NCBI GenBank assembly: GCA_963556195.1
Contig: OY744531.1
Span: 102,667,642 to 102,731,641, forward strand
Source of the DNA: Sepiola atlantica
Taxonomy: Eukaryota; Mollusca; Cephalopoda; Sepiida; Sepiolidae
Length of the DNA: 64,000 nt
Direction: 5' to 3'
Below, piece by piece: positions 52,330-61,640 of this stretch. The position numbers and the translations under genes are program-made. The number at the start of each line of letters is the position of its first letter. Positions within the stretch are counted from its first letter, which is position 1. Under the pieces are notes generated by a model, which was not told where the DNA came from, did not search any database, and saw only the letters and a list, made by a program, of their open reading frames with translations.

Positions 52330-52405
52330 TCGGGTTTCGAATCCTGAGTTCGGATGTGTTTTACTGATGAACCCAAAGGAGGGCGAAACTCGAGTCTAGG
52401 ACTTC
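52330..52405 (+). mobile_element. tRNA-headed SINE/retrozyme-like unit 5 (5'-truncated) with hammerhead
   Basis: B-box-like GTTTCGAATCC (52334-52344) and a hammerhead at 52358-52402. No A box: the (TA)n tract abuts the B box. Plus-strand orientation, opposite to unit 4 only 130 bp away. Confidence 0.5.
52358..52402 (+). ncRNA. hammerhead ribozyme candidate HHR-5
   Basis: Stem I GTTTTA/TAGGAC (six pairs with two G-U), CTGATGA (52364-52370), stem II ACCC/GGGC (10.1-11.1 is A-C, then three G-C pairs), GAAA (52385-52388), stem III AC/GT with TCGA loop, C at position 17 (GTC, the most common cleavage triplet). The single A-C mismatch next to the core probably reduces activity. Confidence 0.62.
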
Positions 52406-52870
52406 CGGTTTGTTTCTTTCATAGGTTGTGGGCTGCGGCATTATCTGATAGTGAAAATAATTATATATATTATATAATAGACAAGCGAAAAGCAGATTCC
52501 AGCGACTATATGTTTATTTTCCAGTAAAGAGATTAATTTTTTTGTGCCCGTTTTCTCATTTAATGAGACTATTAAGGTGTTCAAGCATATCTTGAATTTT
52601 CTAGAACAATGATTCGTCAGATAAAAGACTACAAAAGCATTAACAAAGAAACTTACTTTAGAAAACATTCCTTTAGGTCGATTTTTTCCAAACAATTTCC
52701 AAACGAACACCATCATTGATTTTCGCAGAGTAAATCAAAATACGTTTATCTGCTCCCTATCTTCCTTTTCAAAAAAATTACAAAAAATGCCTTACTCCGC
52801 CCCCCCCCCAAAAAAAATTTACACTCTGAAAGTTTGACTACAAAAATAAATATATTACAATTGAGCACAA

Positions 52871-52871
<1 letters not shown>

Positions 52872-52942
<71 letters not shown>
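52872..52942. repeat. (TA)n microsatellite, about 70 bp
   Basis: About 35 TA units, left of fold-back 5. Confidence 0.97.
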
Positions 52943-52944
<2 letters not shown>

Positions 52945-53212
52945 CAAATGTAGAGTTCATATTTTTTTGTAAGCATCTATTAGGAATTAAGAACAAGAAA
53001 AGATGCAAAATACCTTCAAAGCATATTTAAGATGCGATATTAATTTAAAAGAAAAATTGTAAAATGAAAGTTTATAAAAAAAGAAAATCTGTTACGATTT
53101 TTCTTTTAAATTAATATCGCATCTGAAATATGCTTTGAAGGTATTTTGCCTCTTTTCGTATTCTTAATTCTTAATAGATGCTTACAAAAAAATATGAACT
53201 CTATATGTCATA
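52945..53212. repeat. long inverted repeat (fold-back 5)
   Basis: Arms about 52945-53062 and 53085-53207 are reverse complements (AGAGTTCATATTTTTTTGTA versus its complement; ATTAATATCGCATCT versus AGATGCGATATTAAT). A third, partial arm repeats at 53398-53486 (TCTGTTACGATTTTTCTTTT, GCTTTGAAGGTATTTTGCCT). Confidence 0.9.
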
Positions 53213-53331
53213 CCTATCTCGTGCGCATACGCGTCTTCATATTTAAAAGTGGAAGAAAAAACTACCGACACCACACGTCCATATTACACCAACAAGGACG
53301 GAGTAATCCAATAAGATCAGGATTTCCAGAC

Positions 53332-53369
53332 ACACTGATGAGGCCAATTATACTTGGCGAAATATTTGT
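53332..53369 (+). ncRNA. hammerhead-like core, short stem III
   Basis: ACA (53332-53334), CTGATGA (53335-53341), extra G, stem II GCCAA/TTGGC (five perfect pairs), GAAA (53359-53362), TATT, TGT (53367-53369) pairing with ACA. Same layout as 7867 and 29743: one extra base before stem II and a one-pair stem III. A decayed relative is at 26034 (CACTGATGAGCC). Confidence 0.45.
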
Positions 53370-53483
53370 AATTATTATAAACTAAAATAAAAGTTTATAA
53401 AAAAAAGAGAAAATCTGTTACGATTTTTCTTTTAAATTAATATCGCATCTTAAATCTGCTTTGAAGGTATTTTGCCTCTTTTC

Positions 53484-53484
53484 T

Positions 53485-53511
<27 letters not shown>
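53484..53511. repeat. (TA)n microsatellite
   Basis: About 14 TA units. Confidence 0.95.
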
Positions 53512-53516
<5 letters not shown>

Positions 53517-53607
53517 ATACCTCATGTCAAAAAAAAAAACTAGAGATGTCAGTAGAAAAATAAACCGGAGTGCTCAATTGTAAGATAAGAGCATTATATA
53601 TGTTTTA

Positions 53608-54150
53608 TTTACCTACTATACAACTAAGATTCCATTGAATGGTACCCGGGTTTCAAAAAAACAACTTTACACTAGTCTAAATAACCTGTAGAACAATGGG
53701 TCAGAACATTTACCAGCCTTCAATATGAAAAATAAGTATCCGGTAACTCTTAAAAAAAAATCTCAAAACTGCCTAATCGTTTTTTGCTAAAAATGTAATG
53801 GTCCAGTGATATTCAATAGGGATCACTGGGTCATTTATATAGGTCTGATATATGAAAACAATGTAACAATTTTTTTTTTTTAACTATGAAAAAAGTTGAA
53901 AAAATTAATTAAATCAAAAAATGTAAACATTATATGAAGAGACGTGACGACATAATTAAATCCGAAAATCAAAGAAAAATTCTTATTATTGATTATTTGT
54001 ACCTAAAGAGCACCGAGATCCTTATTTTCCATATCGATGGCTGATGATTGTTCTGATCCATTGTTTTACTGGTTCTTTGGATAGGTGGTGGGTTGTTGTT
54101 TTTTTTGAAACCCAGGTACTATTCGAAGGAATCTTAATTGTGTAGCATAG
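53608..54150. repeat. long inverted repeat with about 230-nt spacer (fold-back 6)
   Basis: Left arm 53608-53762 (AAGATTCCATTGAATGGTAC, GGGTTTCAAAAAAAC, ACAATGGGTCAGAACA) and right arm about 53995-54150, its complement at about 80% identity. The spacer is A/T-rich with no gene. Confidence 0.75.
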
Positions 54151-54596
54151 CCCCTTAATAATTCATACCTTCGTTTCTTCTCGGTTTGCTCTGTCGTCTA
54201 ATGGTTGAGTACTTTCTTCGCCTCTGCACTGTAGTGGCCATCTCCGGGAGTTGTCTGTAACAAAAGACCTTTCTCACCTGCTTCATAAGACAACAATCTT
54301 TTCATTTTAATTACTTTTTATTCGGCGTCAGTTTCTATGGCCCGTGGAGATGTTTTGCCATCGTTGAGAGAGAGAGAGAGATTTACGAATATCGTGGTTA
54401 ATTCTTAGCTAGCTTATTGTCTAATCAGTCCTTTGTTATTTGAGGAGACAGGGGGGAGAAGGACATCTTGTACGCCAGAATTTTTTCTTAGGGAAAACAT
54501 TTCCCGTTCTGACTTGACTACATCTTAATTCCTTCATCCGACTTCTGTGCCTCCTAAGTCCGAACTAACTTAAACAACTCCAATTTTCTCACATCT
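54151..54596. other. no gene recognised
   Basis: Contains (GA)n at 54367-54381. Only short frames. Confidence 0.4.
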
Positions 54597-54800
54597 CAAA
54601 ACTGTGACGTAATATCACGTGATCACCACACAGGTGCAGGATGACCTTTTGAACTAGGGTCATCCATTGTCTCGTCACTTGTCACGTTTCGATTCCCGGA
54701 AACAGCATCGCACTCTATGCATTCGGCGGCACGCACTAAATCGCACAAGCCAAACCAACGACCTCACACCTGTTCTCCACCACATACGTCCATTATCATA
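54597..54800. repeat. dispersed repeat, paired with 22750-22925
   Basis: AAAACTGTGACGTAAT, CACGTGATCA, CACAGGTG, TTTTGAACTAGGGTC and ACGTCCATTAT match the other copy in order. Confidence 0.6.
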
Positions 54801-54884
54801 TAACATTCTCATAAAAGTTTTTATAATCCCACAAGTTACGTCCGTCATTATATAACAATTGTATAGTAGGTAAATAAAACACAG

Positions 54885-55085
54885 CTGAAATCGAAACCCA
54901 ACCGCTTTATTAAAAGTCGGATTTCTTATCAATTACACTATCACTCATTCACACACATCTCTTTTACCATTCATGGATTTTCAATGTGGCTAGTTTTCAT
55001 GCTGAAATTTGAAACCCAACTTTTTTATCAGCAGTCGAGCTTCTTTACCCCTACACTATTACCCTCGCTACGAAGTAAGGAACAT
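54885..55085 (-). repeat. two tandem tRNA-like SINE heads
   Basis: Minus strand: copy a (about 54960-54885) has GATAGTGTAATTGATAAGAA then GGTTGGGTTTCGATTTCAGC; copy b (about 55085-55008) has AATAGTGTAGGGGTAAAGAA then GTTGGGTTTCAAATTTCAGC. These resemble tRNA D-arm/A-box and T-arm/B-box sequences. Neither has a complete cloverleaf. Confidence 0.4.
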
Positions 55086-55494
55086 TCTAATGTTATATGT
55101 TTTACTTTTACATTATCGATTCCCGGGAGTACTCAATTCTTTTGTGAAGAGTTATGCTGTTGCAACCGTTTATTCCTTTACTATAGAGCTCAACCCGCGA
55201 GTTAAAAGCAAATGCAGTCATCCACATAATATTCATTTTCAGCACTAATATATTAATATGATTAACTACAGCATTTCTGTTTCCACATTGAAACCCACAT
55301 TTTCTGTCATTTAAATTCTAAATGCATGACTGCCTACCCAAATGCCTGCATCTCTAGGCTTGCATATTTTAAATAAATAATATAATTTCTGTGAAACTAA
55401 AATCAAATTAACAGAACATGCCAAATTGAGTTTCCAAAATTGTTTTTTAACTATATATATGTATATAAATTCAAACAGATGAAGAAAAATATTA
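55086..55494. other. no gene recognised
   Basis: AT-rich, only short frames. Confidence 0.4.
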
Positions 55495-55504
55495 TTGCTT
55501 GGGT

Positions 55505-55555
55505 TTGACCAAACAAGGATCGTCAGATAAACTACTTCTCATCCTTGTTTAGTGA
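55505..55555. other. short inverted repeat (AAACAAGGAT arms)
   Basis: AAACAAGGATCGTCAG and CATCCTTGTTTAGTGAA form 10-bp arms. The minus strand also holds CTGACGA with a TCC/GGT stem but CAAAC instead of GAAAC, a probable dead hammerhead core. Confidence 0.4.
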
Positions 55556-55728
55556 AATTCGCATATTAAACTTCTGCTTGAATTTATATTGCCTCTTTTT
55601 TTATATTTGCATGTATTGCTTATGTATTGCTTATATTTCTTATTTGTAGCTCTTTATTCCTTTTGTGTTTTTAGCGGGTTGTCTAACATTATTTCATTAC
55701 AAACACACACATACACACATATCTGTTA

Positions 55729-55800
55729 TAGTAGTATTCGAAGCCCAAATAAGTTCCCGTCGACACGGCTATACACTGACTCATGTGAGGGATGGTGCAC
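55729..55800 (-). repeat. weak tRNA-like SINE head
   Basis: Minus strand: GAGTCAGTGTATAGCCGTGT (A-box-like) and GGGCTTCGAATACTACT (B-box-like). A TA/CA-rich stretch follows but no hammerhead was found. Confidence 0.3.
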
Positions 55801-55917
55801 CTTTTACAAGTAATGTTACGTCAAGTAACATCACTTAGCTGGATATTCCACCAGACTAAATGAATTCTTGTCCTGGAATCCGGAAAGATTAAGAAACCAC
55901 ATGAAAGATATACTATA

Positions 55918-56152
55918 ACATAGTTCACAGGTCAATTAGATTAATATTCTTAACTTCTTTTACTAACTCAACGTTTGACAGGTAAACGAGAACATTCGAA
56001 TGTCTATGTATCTCATATAGAGATAACATAGTTAACAGGTCAATTGGGGAGAGGAAAATTAATATTCTTAACTTCTTTACTAACTCAACGTTTGGCAGGT
56101 AAACGAGAACTGTAATGGAATATTTGAATATCTATGTATCTCATATAGAGAT
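55918..56152. repeat. tandem duplication of about 109 bp
   Basis: ACATAGTTCACAGGTCAATT at 55918 and ACATAGTTAACAGGTCAATT at 56027 start two copies that share AATATTCTTAACTTCTTT, CTAACTCAACGTTTG and TCTATGTATCTCATATAGAG. The end leads into the repeat shared with 25933 (56150-56210). Confidence 0.85.
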
Positions 56153-56245
56153 CAAGTGTTAGCCCCAAGAAGGGGCCCCTTGATTTCTGAGAACTTCGAC
56201 TGAAGTAAAATGGAACAGATATATATATATATATATATATATATT

Positions 56246-56467
56246 TTTTAATATCTTTACCTACGTGCAACGTCGTTTCGAGCTTATGGCTCTCATCAGC
56301 GCAGGGAAATAACAATCTCAGATGATCATAGGGTGCGAACCTGCTTAACAGATACACCTTGAATGTACAGGCGTTCACCTAGTCCCATTAGGTCACGAGA
56401 GATTGTCACGTAATAACGGAGAAATTAAGTGATAATTACACTGAAAGCATCGAGCATAGACATCTAA
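56246..56467 (-). mobile_element. tRNA-headed SINE/retrozyme-like unit 6 with hammerhead
   Basis: Minus strand, from 56467: leader, A-box-like TGACCTAATGGGACTAGG (about 56395-56378), B-box-like CAGGTTCGCACCC (56343-56331), hammerhead (56305-56260). (TA)n tracts border both ends (56220-56245 and 56468-56530). About 95% identical to unit 7 (57910-58137), so this subfamily is comparatively young. Confidence 0.7.
56260..56305 (-). ncRNA. hammerhead ribozyme candidate HHR-6
   Basis: Minus strand: stem I CCTGCG/CGTAGG (six pairs, one G-U), CTGATGA, stem II GAGC-CATAA-GCTC (four perfect pairs), GAAA intact, stem III ACG/TGC with ACGT loop (one A-C mismatch at 15.1-16.1), A at position 17. Core is complete apart from the stem III mismatch. 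Confidence 0.68.
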
Positions 56468-56469
56468 AA

Positions 56470-56530
<61 letters not shown>
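56470..56530. repeat. (TA)n microsatellite
   Basis: About 60 bp of TA with GTA interruptions. Confidence 0.95.
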
Positions 56531-56535
<5 letters not shown>

Positions 56536-56721
56536 GTGTGTTGTGGCATCACAGTTAAATGGGGGATCCAAGAGCCAAACTAACCAAGGATTTGAAATCA
56601 ACATTCTCGATCCGATGTCCTTATCAATGTCACCTTTTTAAAACTCTTTCTTCAAAATTAAAACTATGTAAGAATAACATTACAAACAAATGTTTCAACA
56701 TTTTAGCATTCTCTTTCCAAG

Positions 56722-56752
56722 CTGACCCTAACCCTGACCCTAACCCTAAACC
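56722..56752. repeat. interstitial CCCTAA-like patch
   Basis: ACCCTAACCCTGACCCTAAC then CCTAAACC. Confidence 0.75.
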
Positions 56753-56939
56753 ATAATTCATAATCTCTTCACTACTAGTAAGAAAAATAAATAAATAAAT
56801 AAATATAAAAATAAGTCAAGATTATTTTTCAAATCATTGCAGAGTTTGTATCTCTATGCTAAACTTTTAAACAGTTTATGCAGTTACAAAGTCAAAATGA
56901 TAAGAAACTCGTCGTTACAAGGAATACACTAAAATAAAT

Positions 56940-57322
56940 ATAGGTTTCATTATATTATTAAGGGGAAGATAAGAAACACGGCGTTGCCCGAGAATAAATT
57001 AAAACAAATATAGATTTAAGTATTTTCTGAGGAAGTGTGTGAGGGAGAAACTCGGTGTTGCCCGGTAGCAATAACTTAAAAGCTGAAAGCTCAGTTGAAT
57101 AACTTACATTATTATTATTTTTAATACATTAAATCAAGAGAGAAGAATGGGCTGGGTGGAGGTGAAGGAAGGGTGGGGAGAGGGATGTGGAAAAACGGGG
57201 AAAGGGGGAATAGAGAAAAATAGAGAGACGAATAAAGAGATTTTAATATAAAGATGTTACACATAATTTTAACTATTCTATTTTGTTTTGTATGGCCCCG
57301 GGCAACGCCGGCTAGCCCTGCT

Positions 57323-57325
<3 letters not shown>
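56940..57325 (+). mobile_element. Helitron-like 3' end (plus strand) with partial terminal copies
   Basis: Ends CCCCGGGCAACGCCGGCTAG then CCCTGCTTGT; the subterminal 57120-57300 is homologous, inverted, to 4069-4330. Two further terminal-like words occur just upstream (GGCGTTGCCCGAGAA at 56984, GGTGTTGCCCGGTAGCAA at 57047), suggesting nested ends. No coding sequence. Confidence 0.5.

Positions 57326-57361
<36 letters not shown>
57326..57361. repeat. (TA)n microsatellite
   Basis: About 17 TA units. Confidence 0.95.
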
Positions 57362-57363
<2 letters not shown>

Positions 57364-57454
57364 GTAATTTAGCCTGATGATTTCCCTTGAGAATGAAACA
57401 CAAACGTTTGTGTAGTTTAATTTTAATAAGTATATTTTTATACTATATATATCT

Positions 57455-57855
57455 TCTTCTATACATATAAAATAGTAAGTCTGTGTGTGTTTGTGTCCGC
57501 CTGATCTTTGTGTCTTATGTTCACCCAAACCGCTGGACATAATTGCTTGAAAATTGGCATGTGGACTACTGACCTCTCAGTGATGGTCATAGGTTATATA
57601 AGAAATATATCACTTCAACGTTGCTGACCACTACTGAAAACTATTTTCCTTTTGATTCAATTGAAATTTAAACCATAGGTAAATGACCAAAAATGATGTC
57701 TATTCCCAAAATTTCAGCAAATTTTGACAATATTAAAAGGGTCCCTGAAGGCACACACATACACAGACTGAAATTTAAACCATCGGTCCACCAAAAATTC
57801 AAATAGGTTCAATTTCAATGAAATGTGTACCTTATTTAATACATATTAGATATGG
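57455..57855. repeat. dispersed repeat with internal duplications
   Basis: The phrase ACACTGAAATTTAAACCA (or GAAATTTAAACCATAGGT) occurs at about 57664, 57770 and 58270, followed by GGTTCAATTTCAAT/GGTCCAATTTCAAT and a TACCTTATTTAATACATATTA word (57829 and 58309). Class unknown. Confidence 0.6.
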
Positions 57856-57865
57856 ATGATTTACT

Positions 57866-57867
<2 letters not shown>

Positions 57868-57903
<36 letters not shown>
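57868..57903. repeat. (TA)n microsatellite
   Basis: About 17 TA units at the 3' side of unit 7. Confidence 0.95.
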
Positions 57904-57909
<6 letters not shown>

Positions 57910-57910
<1 letters not shown>

Positions 57911-58137
57911 ATTATTTTTTAATATTTTACCTGCGTACGACGTCGTTTTGAGCTTACGACTCTCATCAGCGCAGGGAAATAACAATCTCAGACGATCATA
58001 GGGTGCGAACCCGGTTCACAGAGACACCTTGAATGTATAGGCGTTCACCTAGTCCCATTAGGTTACGAGAGATTGTCACGTAATAACGGAGAAATTAAGT
58101 GATATTTTCACTGAAAGCGGCGAGCATGAATATCTAA
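57910..58137 (-). mobile_element. tRNA-headed SINE/retrozyme-like unit 7 with hammerhead
   Basis: Near-identical to unit 6: A-box-like TAACCTAATGGGACTAGG (58065-58048), B-box-like CCGGGTTCGCACCC (58013-58001 region), hammerhead (57975-57930). (TA)n/(GT)n tracts lie at both ends. Confidence 0.7.
57930..57975 (-). ncRNA. hammerhead ribozyme candidate HHR-7
   Basis: Minus strand: stem I CCTGCG/CGCAGG (six perfect pairs), CTGATGA, stem II GAGTCGTAAGCTC (GAG/CTC pairs with one mismatch), AAAA where GAAA is expected (G12 changed to A), stem III ACG/CGT with ACGT loop, A at position 17. Compared with unit 6, stem I and III are perfect while the core and stem II are damaged. Confidence 0.6.
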
Positions 58138-58143
58138 AAAATA

Positions 58144-58147
<4 letters not shown>

Positions 58148-58220
<73 letters not shown>
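58148..58220. repeat. (GT)n and (TA)n microsatellite
   Basis: About 26 bp of GT then about 46 bp of TA. Confidence 0.97.
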
Positions 58221-58222
<2 letters not shown>

Positions 58223-58399
58223 AAGTTGTCTCGGTGTATGTATATATGTGTGTTGTGGCACACACACACACTGAAATTTAAACCAAATAGGTCCAATTTC
58301 AATTAAATGTATACCTTATTTAATACATATTAAATAAGGATGATTTACATATTATATATATACATACATATATATAAAATAAATGCGAAGCCCGTTAGT

Positions 58400-58414
58400 A
58401 TATATATGTATATA

Positions 58415-58467
<53 letters not shown>

Positions 58468-58475
58468 ATATAAAT
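58400..58475. repeat. (TA)n-rich tract
   Basis: TA dinucleotides with short interruptions. Confidence 0.95.
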
Positions 58476-58499
58476 AAATACAAGACGTTCAGCATGCTC

Positions 58500-59284
58500 T
58501 GAAGATTACAAGGACGTACACAATTTATTTTTTTGATTTGACTTTTTACATCCTATCGAAATCATTCTTTATCTATAGAGCAATACCGGGAGTTAAAGCA
58601 ATCATTTCCAGGCAAATTGATTTTGATAGTGTTAAGTTTTATAGACAAAAAAACCCATTAAAAATCATTTCTTTAAGTAGTTCATGTAAATATTAATCTC
58701 TATATAACCTCATATGTCTCTCAGTAAAACATTAAAAACTAAATGCATTTCAATCCTATTTCAACTTGTTTTTTTCTTTCTAATTTTCCATTTTTTTGTA
58801 TAATTTCCAATAAATTCAGATTCTGTTAATCTCTTAACTTCCATCTGAAAGCCCCCAATACTTTCCATTTTGAAACGTTCAGAATAATGGTCTTGTTAAC
58901 TGTTACACAGAAGGGAAACTACACCGGTTCTCACTATAAATAGTGCGAGTAGACATTCACCAGGGAGAAAAAGGACAGTATTGTATCTGTCTAGCCGAGT
59001 GGCAGTCAGTTTCCTTACCTTTGTAGCTTTTATGTTAATACACTTGTTATCTTAACTCAACCTCGACTTGACTTCTTCTTTTTACTGTTGGACTACATCA
59101 CCACATTAACTATGTGCAAGTTCGTATTTAGTTGCCTCCCCACGATGGCAAAGTTAGATACAAGGACGGTTTTTAATGTACGGAAAATCCAACTCCCCCC
59201 AAAAGGGACATTCTGGATTGGAACAAAAATAAAAATTACCTCGGTCTAAAAACGACTTCTCCTTCACTGAGTGAAGATAGAAAA
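58500..59284. other. no gene recognised; TATA-like box
   Basis: TATAAATAG at 58935-58943 lies in a somewhat GC-richer block (58900-59110) followed by pyrimidine-rich sequence. The look is that of an LTR or promoter fragment, but no partner LTR, primer-binding site or TG...CA ends could be fixed. Confidence 0.25.
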
Positions 59285-59286
59285 AA

Positions 59287-59372
59287 CTAAGTACAGCATC
59301 AGAACAGATACTACACATTGCTCTTAGCCAAAAGATGAAGTACAGTATCAGAACAGATACTACACATTAGCC
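59287..59372 (-). repeat. two tandem U2 5'-like fragments
   Basis: Minus strand: CCTTTTGGCTAATGTGTAGT then ATCTGTTCTGATACTGTACTT, followed by CTTTTGGCTAAGAGCAATGT then GTAGTATCTGTTCTGATGCT. Both match U2 CCTTTTGGCTAAGATCAA..GTGTAGTATCTGTTC in part. The body of the U2-headed SINE is absent. Confidence 0.55.
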
Positions 59373-59489
59373 AAAAGGAAATATTGAATCAAATGAAGCA
59401 TGACTGTGTTAATTTTGTATCTAGTTTGTTCTTGGCTTATCACTTGATTCCTATCTATACTTAAAGGCTGTTCAGGATACATCTGGCAT

Positions 59490-60420
59490 TTATTTAAAAG
59501 GAAACAAAAAATATATCTTGGTCAATAATAATGTATTTTCAAAATTCAAAGTGTATGACTTAGAGAATCTTGTGCACCTTCTGAATTGCATCCATACAGA
59601 ACCTGAACCATGAGAACACATCCTTTATTGTGTCATACGAGAGACGCCTAGACACCAGTTTGATGCTGGCAATCAGCTCGTCCTTAATGTTGCAGGCGAC
59701 ACAGTTGATGTCTTTCTAAACTGTGTATTAGACACAATAGTCGTTGGGGTTGCAATCCAGCGTAATGGATCGAGGGCAGATGTTGGAACTGGTAAAGCTG
59801 AGCTGAGTCCTGTTGTCACACATATTAATTCCTACAGTCACCCTTTCCACCCGGCACTTGACAACAGTGGACAGCAACTCAGTATAGCCATCTGAATTGA
59901 GTCCGAGTCCGTTTTCGAAGATGTTAGGTGGCATGATATGGTCATCGCTAGAAACACACTCAAATACCATCACAGTTTGAGGAAACTTGGTCTCCATGAC
60001 GTGCAGGACTTTGTGTAGACTGTAAGCTAGCCGCTTATTGTTCTGCACATTGTGAACCTGATTGTCAGAAGAACTAAAGTATCCCCGGCTTGATTAGATG
60101 CTTAACCTTGTTTAGGAGTTTCTTGGCTTTCGTAAGACAGTTTTCGTAGGCCTTGTTAGTACATAGTATGCTCTTATATAGGGAGTAATGGAGATCCTTC
60201 TTCAGCGCTGTCTTCATAGTCGCCACTTCAACGCCCATCTCTCTCGGCAAGGTCCGTATCACCTTGTCTGGATCTTGACACACCTTTTATTTTCTGCAGC
60301 TTCTTGGCGAATTCCATTGTGTAGACAAATTGGGCAATAATCCTTCCTGCTCGCCATCGTTTTCACATCTCCGTCACAATTCGCCAGCTCACATTTCCAT
60401 GGCCTTCAAGGTATTCAAGG
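59490..60420 (-). pseudogene. mariner/Tc1-superfamily transposase relic
   Basis: Minus strand, N to C: VCQDPDKVIRTLPREMGVEV then ATMKTALKKDLH (helix-turn-helix region, 60283-60200), KAKKLLNKVKHLIKPGIL (60120-60074), SDNQVHN after a frameshift (first catalytic Asp region), KVLHVMETKFPQTVMVFECV then SSDDHIMPPNIFENGLGLNS (59985-59895), an internal deletion, then SITLDCNPNDYCV (second Asp motif, SPDLNPLDYxVW in intact relatives) and a decayed C-terminus to about 59530. Frameshifts and stops make it inactive. The order is that of a full single-exon transposase of about 350 residues. Confidence 0.72.
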
Positions 60421-60930
60421 AGCACCGAGCTGCAACTAAGGTTTCTGAATTTTTTAATCTGCTATGAATGCAGGTCACTGTCTTCCAGTATTCCAGTGCT
60501 TTCCAGTCGTCCATGGTCCCCAGCTCTCAAAAACACTAATAGTACACAGAATCAGCTATACATTGCACTTTACCGCTATTAAATACTTCAAATAGTTCTG
60601 AAGCGAAAGAATATAAACACTTTAGAAATTTATCCTGAACATTCAGTACAAATTTCTGTGGTTGACATTTTTTATATTTCTCTGGAAGGTTATTTTCGCA
60701 GAAGATTTCAAAAACTAGATTAATTAAGAAATTCAATTTTTTGGCTAAAAGAAGTAAAGTGGTCGATCATAGTTGAGTGCGACATGAAGGCTCTCTTTTG
60801 ATTTGGTTAGGGTTTGTCACTGCTAGTTTAGAATAATTAGACTGGGTTAGTATCTAGAAGAGTTGGAAAAACATAAAATATTATAAACTATAAGGGTCTT
60901 CCATAACTGAAATAACTGATTTTCATAGAT
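60421..60930. other. no gene recognised
   Basis: A 66-codon minus-strand frame (60736-60536; NLVFEIFCENNLPEKYKKC) resembles a piece at 61325 in the LINE-A region (DLVFEICLDNNLPDLGEIV), suggesting a shared family-A fragment. Confidence 0.35.
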
Positions 60931-60987
60931 ACATTCTTCTTCTTCTTCTTCTTTTTCTTCTTCTTCTTCTTATTCTTATTCTTATTC

Positions 60988-61034
<47 letters not shown>

Positions 61035-61035
61035 T
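60930..61035. repeat. (TTC)n and (TTA)n microsatellites
   Basis: TTC units then TTCTTA and about 16 TTA units, directly at the 3' side of the minus-strand LINE 61045-61640. Confidence 0.95.
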
Positions 61036-61044
61036 GTTTGTTAT

Positions 61045-61640
61045 GCCTCCTTGGGCATCTCCCCTTTACCTATCTACTCAATTCAACTGTTAAAAAAAAT
61101 AATCAAACTCTTCGTACAGTATCGATATCCAGATGAAATTCTGTTAAATATTTCATTTGATAACTCCCAAAAATGTCCCCTCAATTTCTCCCTCCTACCA
61201 CTTTCTCTGAATTCATCCAACCTCATCTTAAACTAATCCATGCTATTGCTGTTCTTAATCCGATCTAGCAACTTATTCCAAAAACATATTACTCTGTGAG
61301 CAAAAAAAAAATTAACTGGTTAACAGATCTAGTTTTTGAAATCTGCCTTGACAATAACCTTCCAGATCTAGGAGAAATAGTAAAAAAAAAAATGTCAACC
61401 ATAGTTAGAATTGCCATTCATTATCCTGAAAGTTTCAATCATATCACCTCTCATTCTTCTCTCCAGCAAAGTAGTCAATCTCAATTTGTCCAATCTCTCC
61501 CTTTACTTTACTTATTAGTTTTGTCACCCTTCTTTGTACGCCTTCCAGTTTCAATATTACATTCCAATTTCCATGTCTAGTCGCTAGAGCCCAGACCTGG
61601 GTGCAGTATTCTTGTGGGTTTCTTTTATTCTTTAATAGTT
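61045..61640 (-). pseudogene. LINE 3' end, family A (CR1/L2-like)
   Basis: The minus strand encodes YCTQVWALATRHGNWNVILK, LEGVQRRVTKLISKVKGEIG, FFAHRVICFWNKLLDRIKNS and FKMRLDEFRESGRREKLRGH. The last part is about 90% identical in DNA to 15697-15930. A decayed block with A-runs (61320-61400; TDLVFEICLDNNLPDLGEIV on the plus strand) lies in the middle. The 3' end runs into the (TTA)n tract. Confidence 0.7.

Noticed and set aside
52590..52640. CTGACGA near 52618 (minus) followed by GAAAA
   Set aside because: No stem II pairing between the core halves.
58880..59160. LTR retrotransposon LTR
   Set aside because: A TATA-like box and LTR-like composition are present, but no second LTR, primer-binding site, polypurine tract or gag-pol sequence was found.
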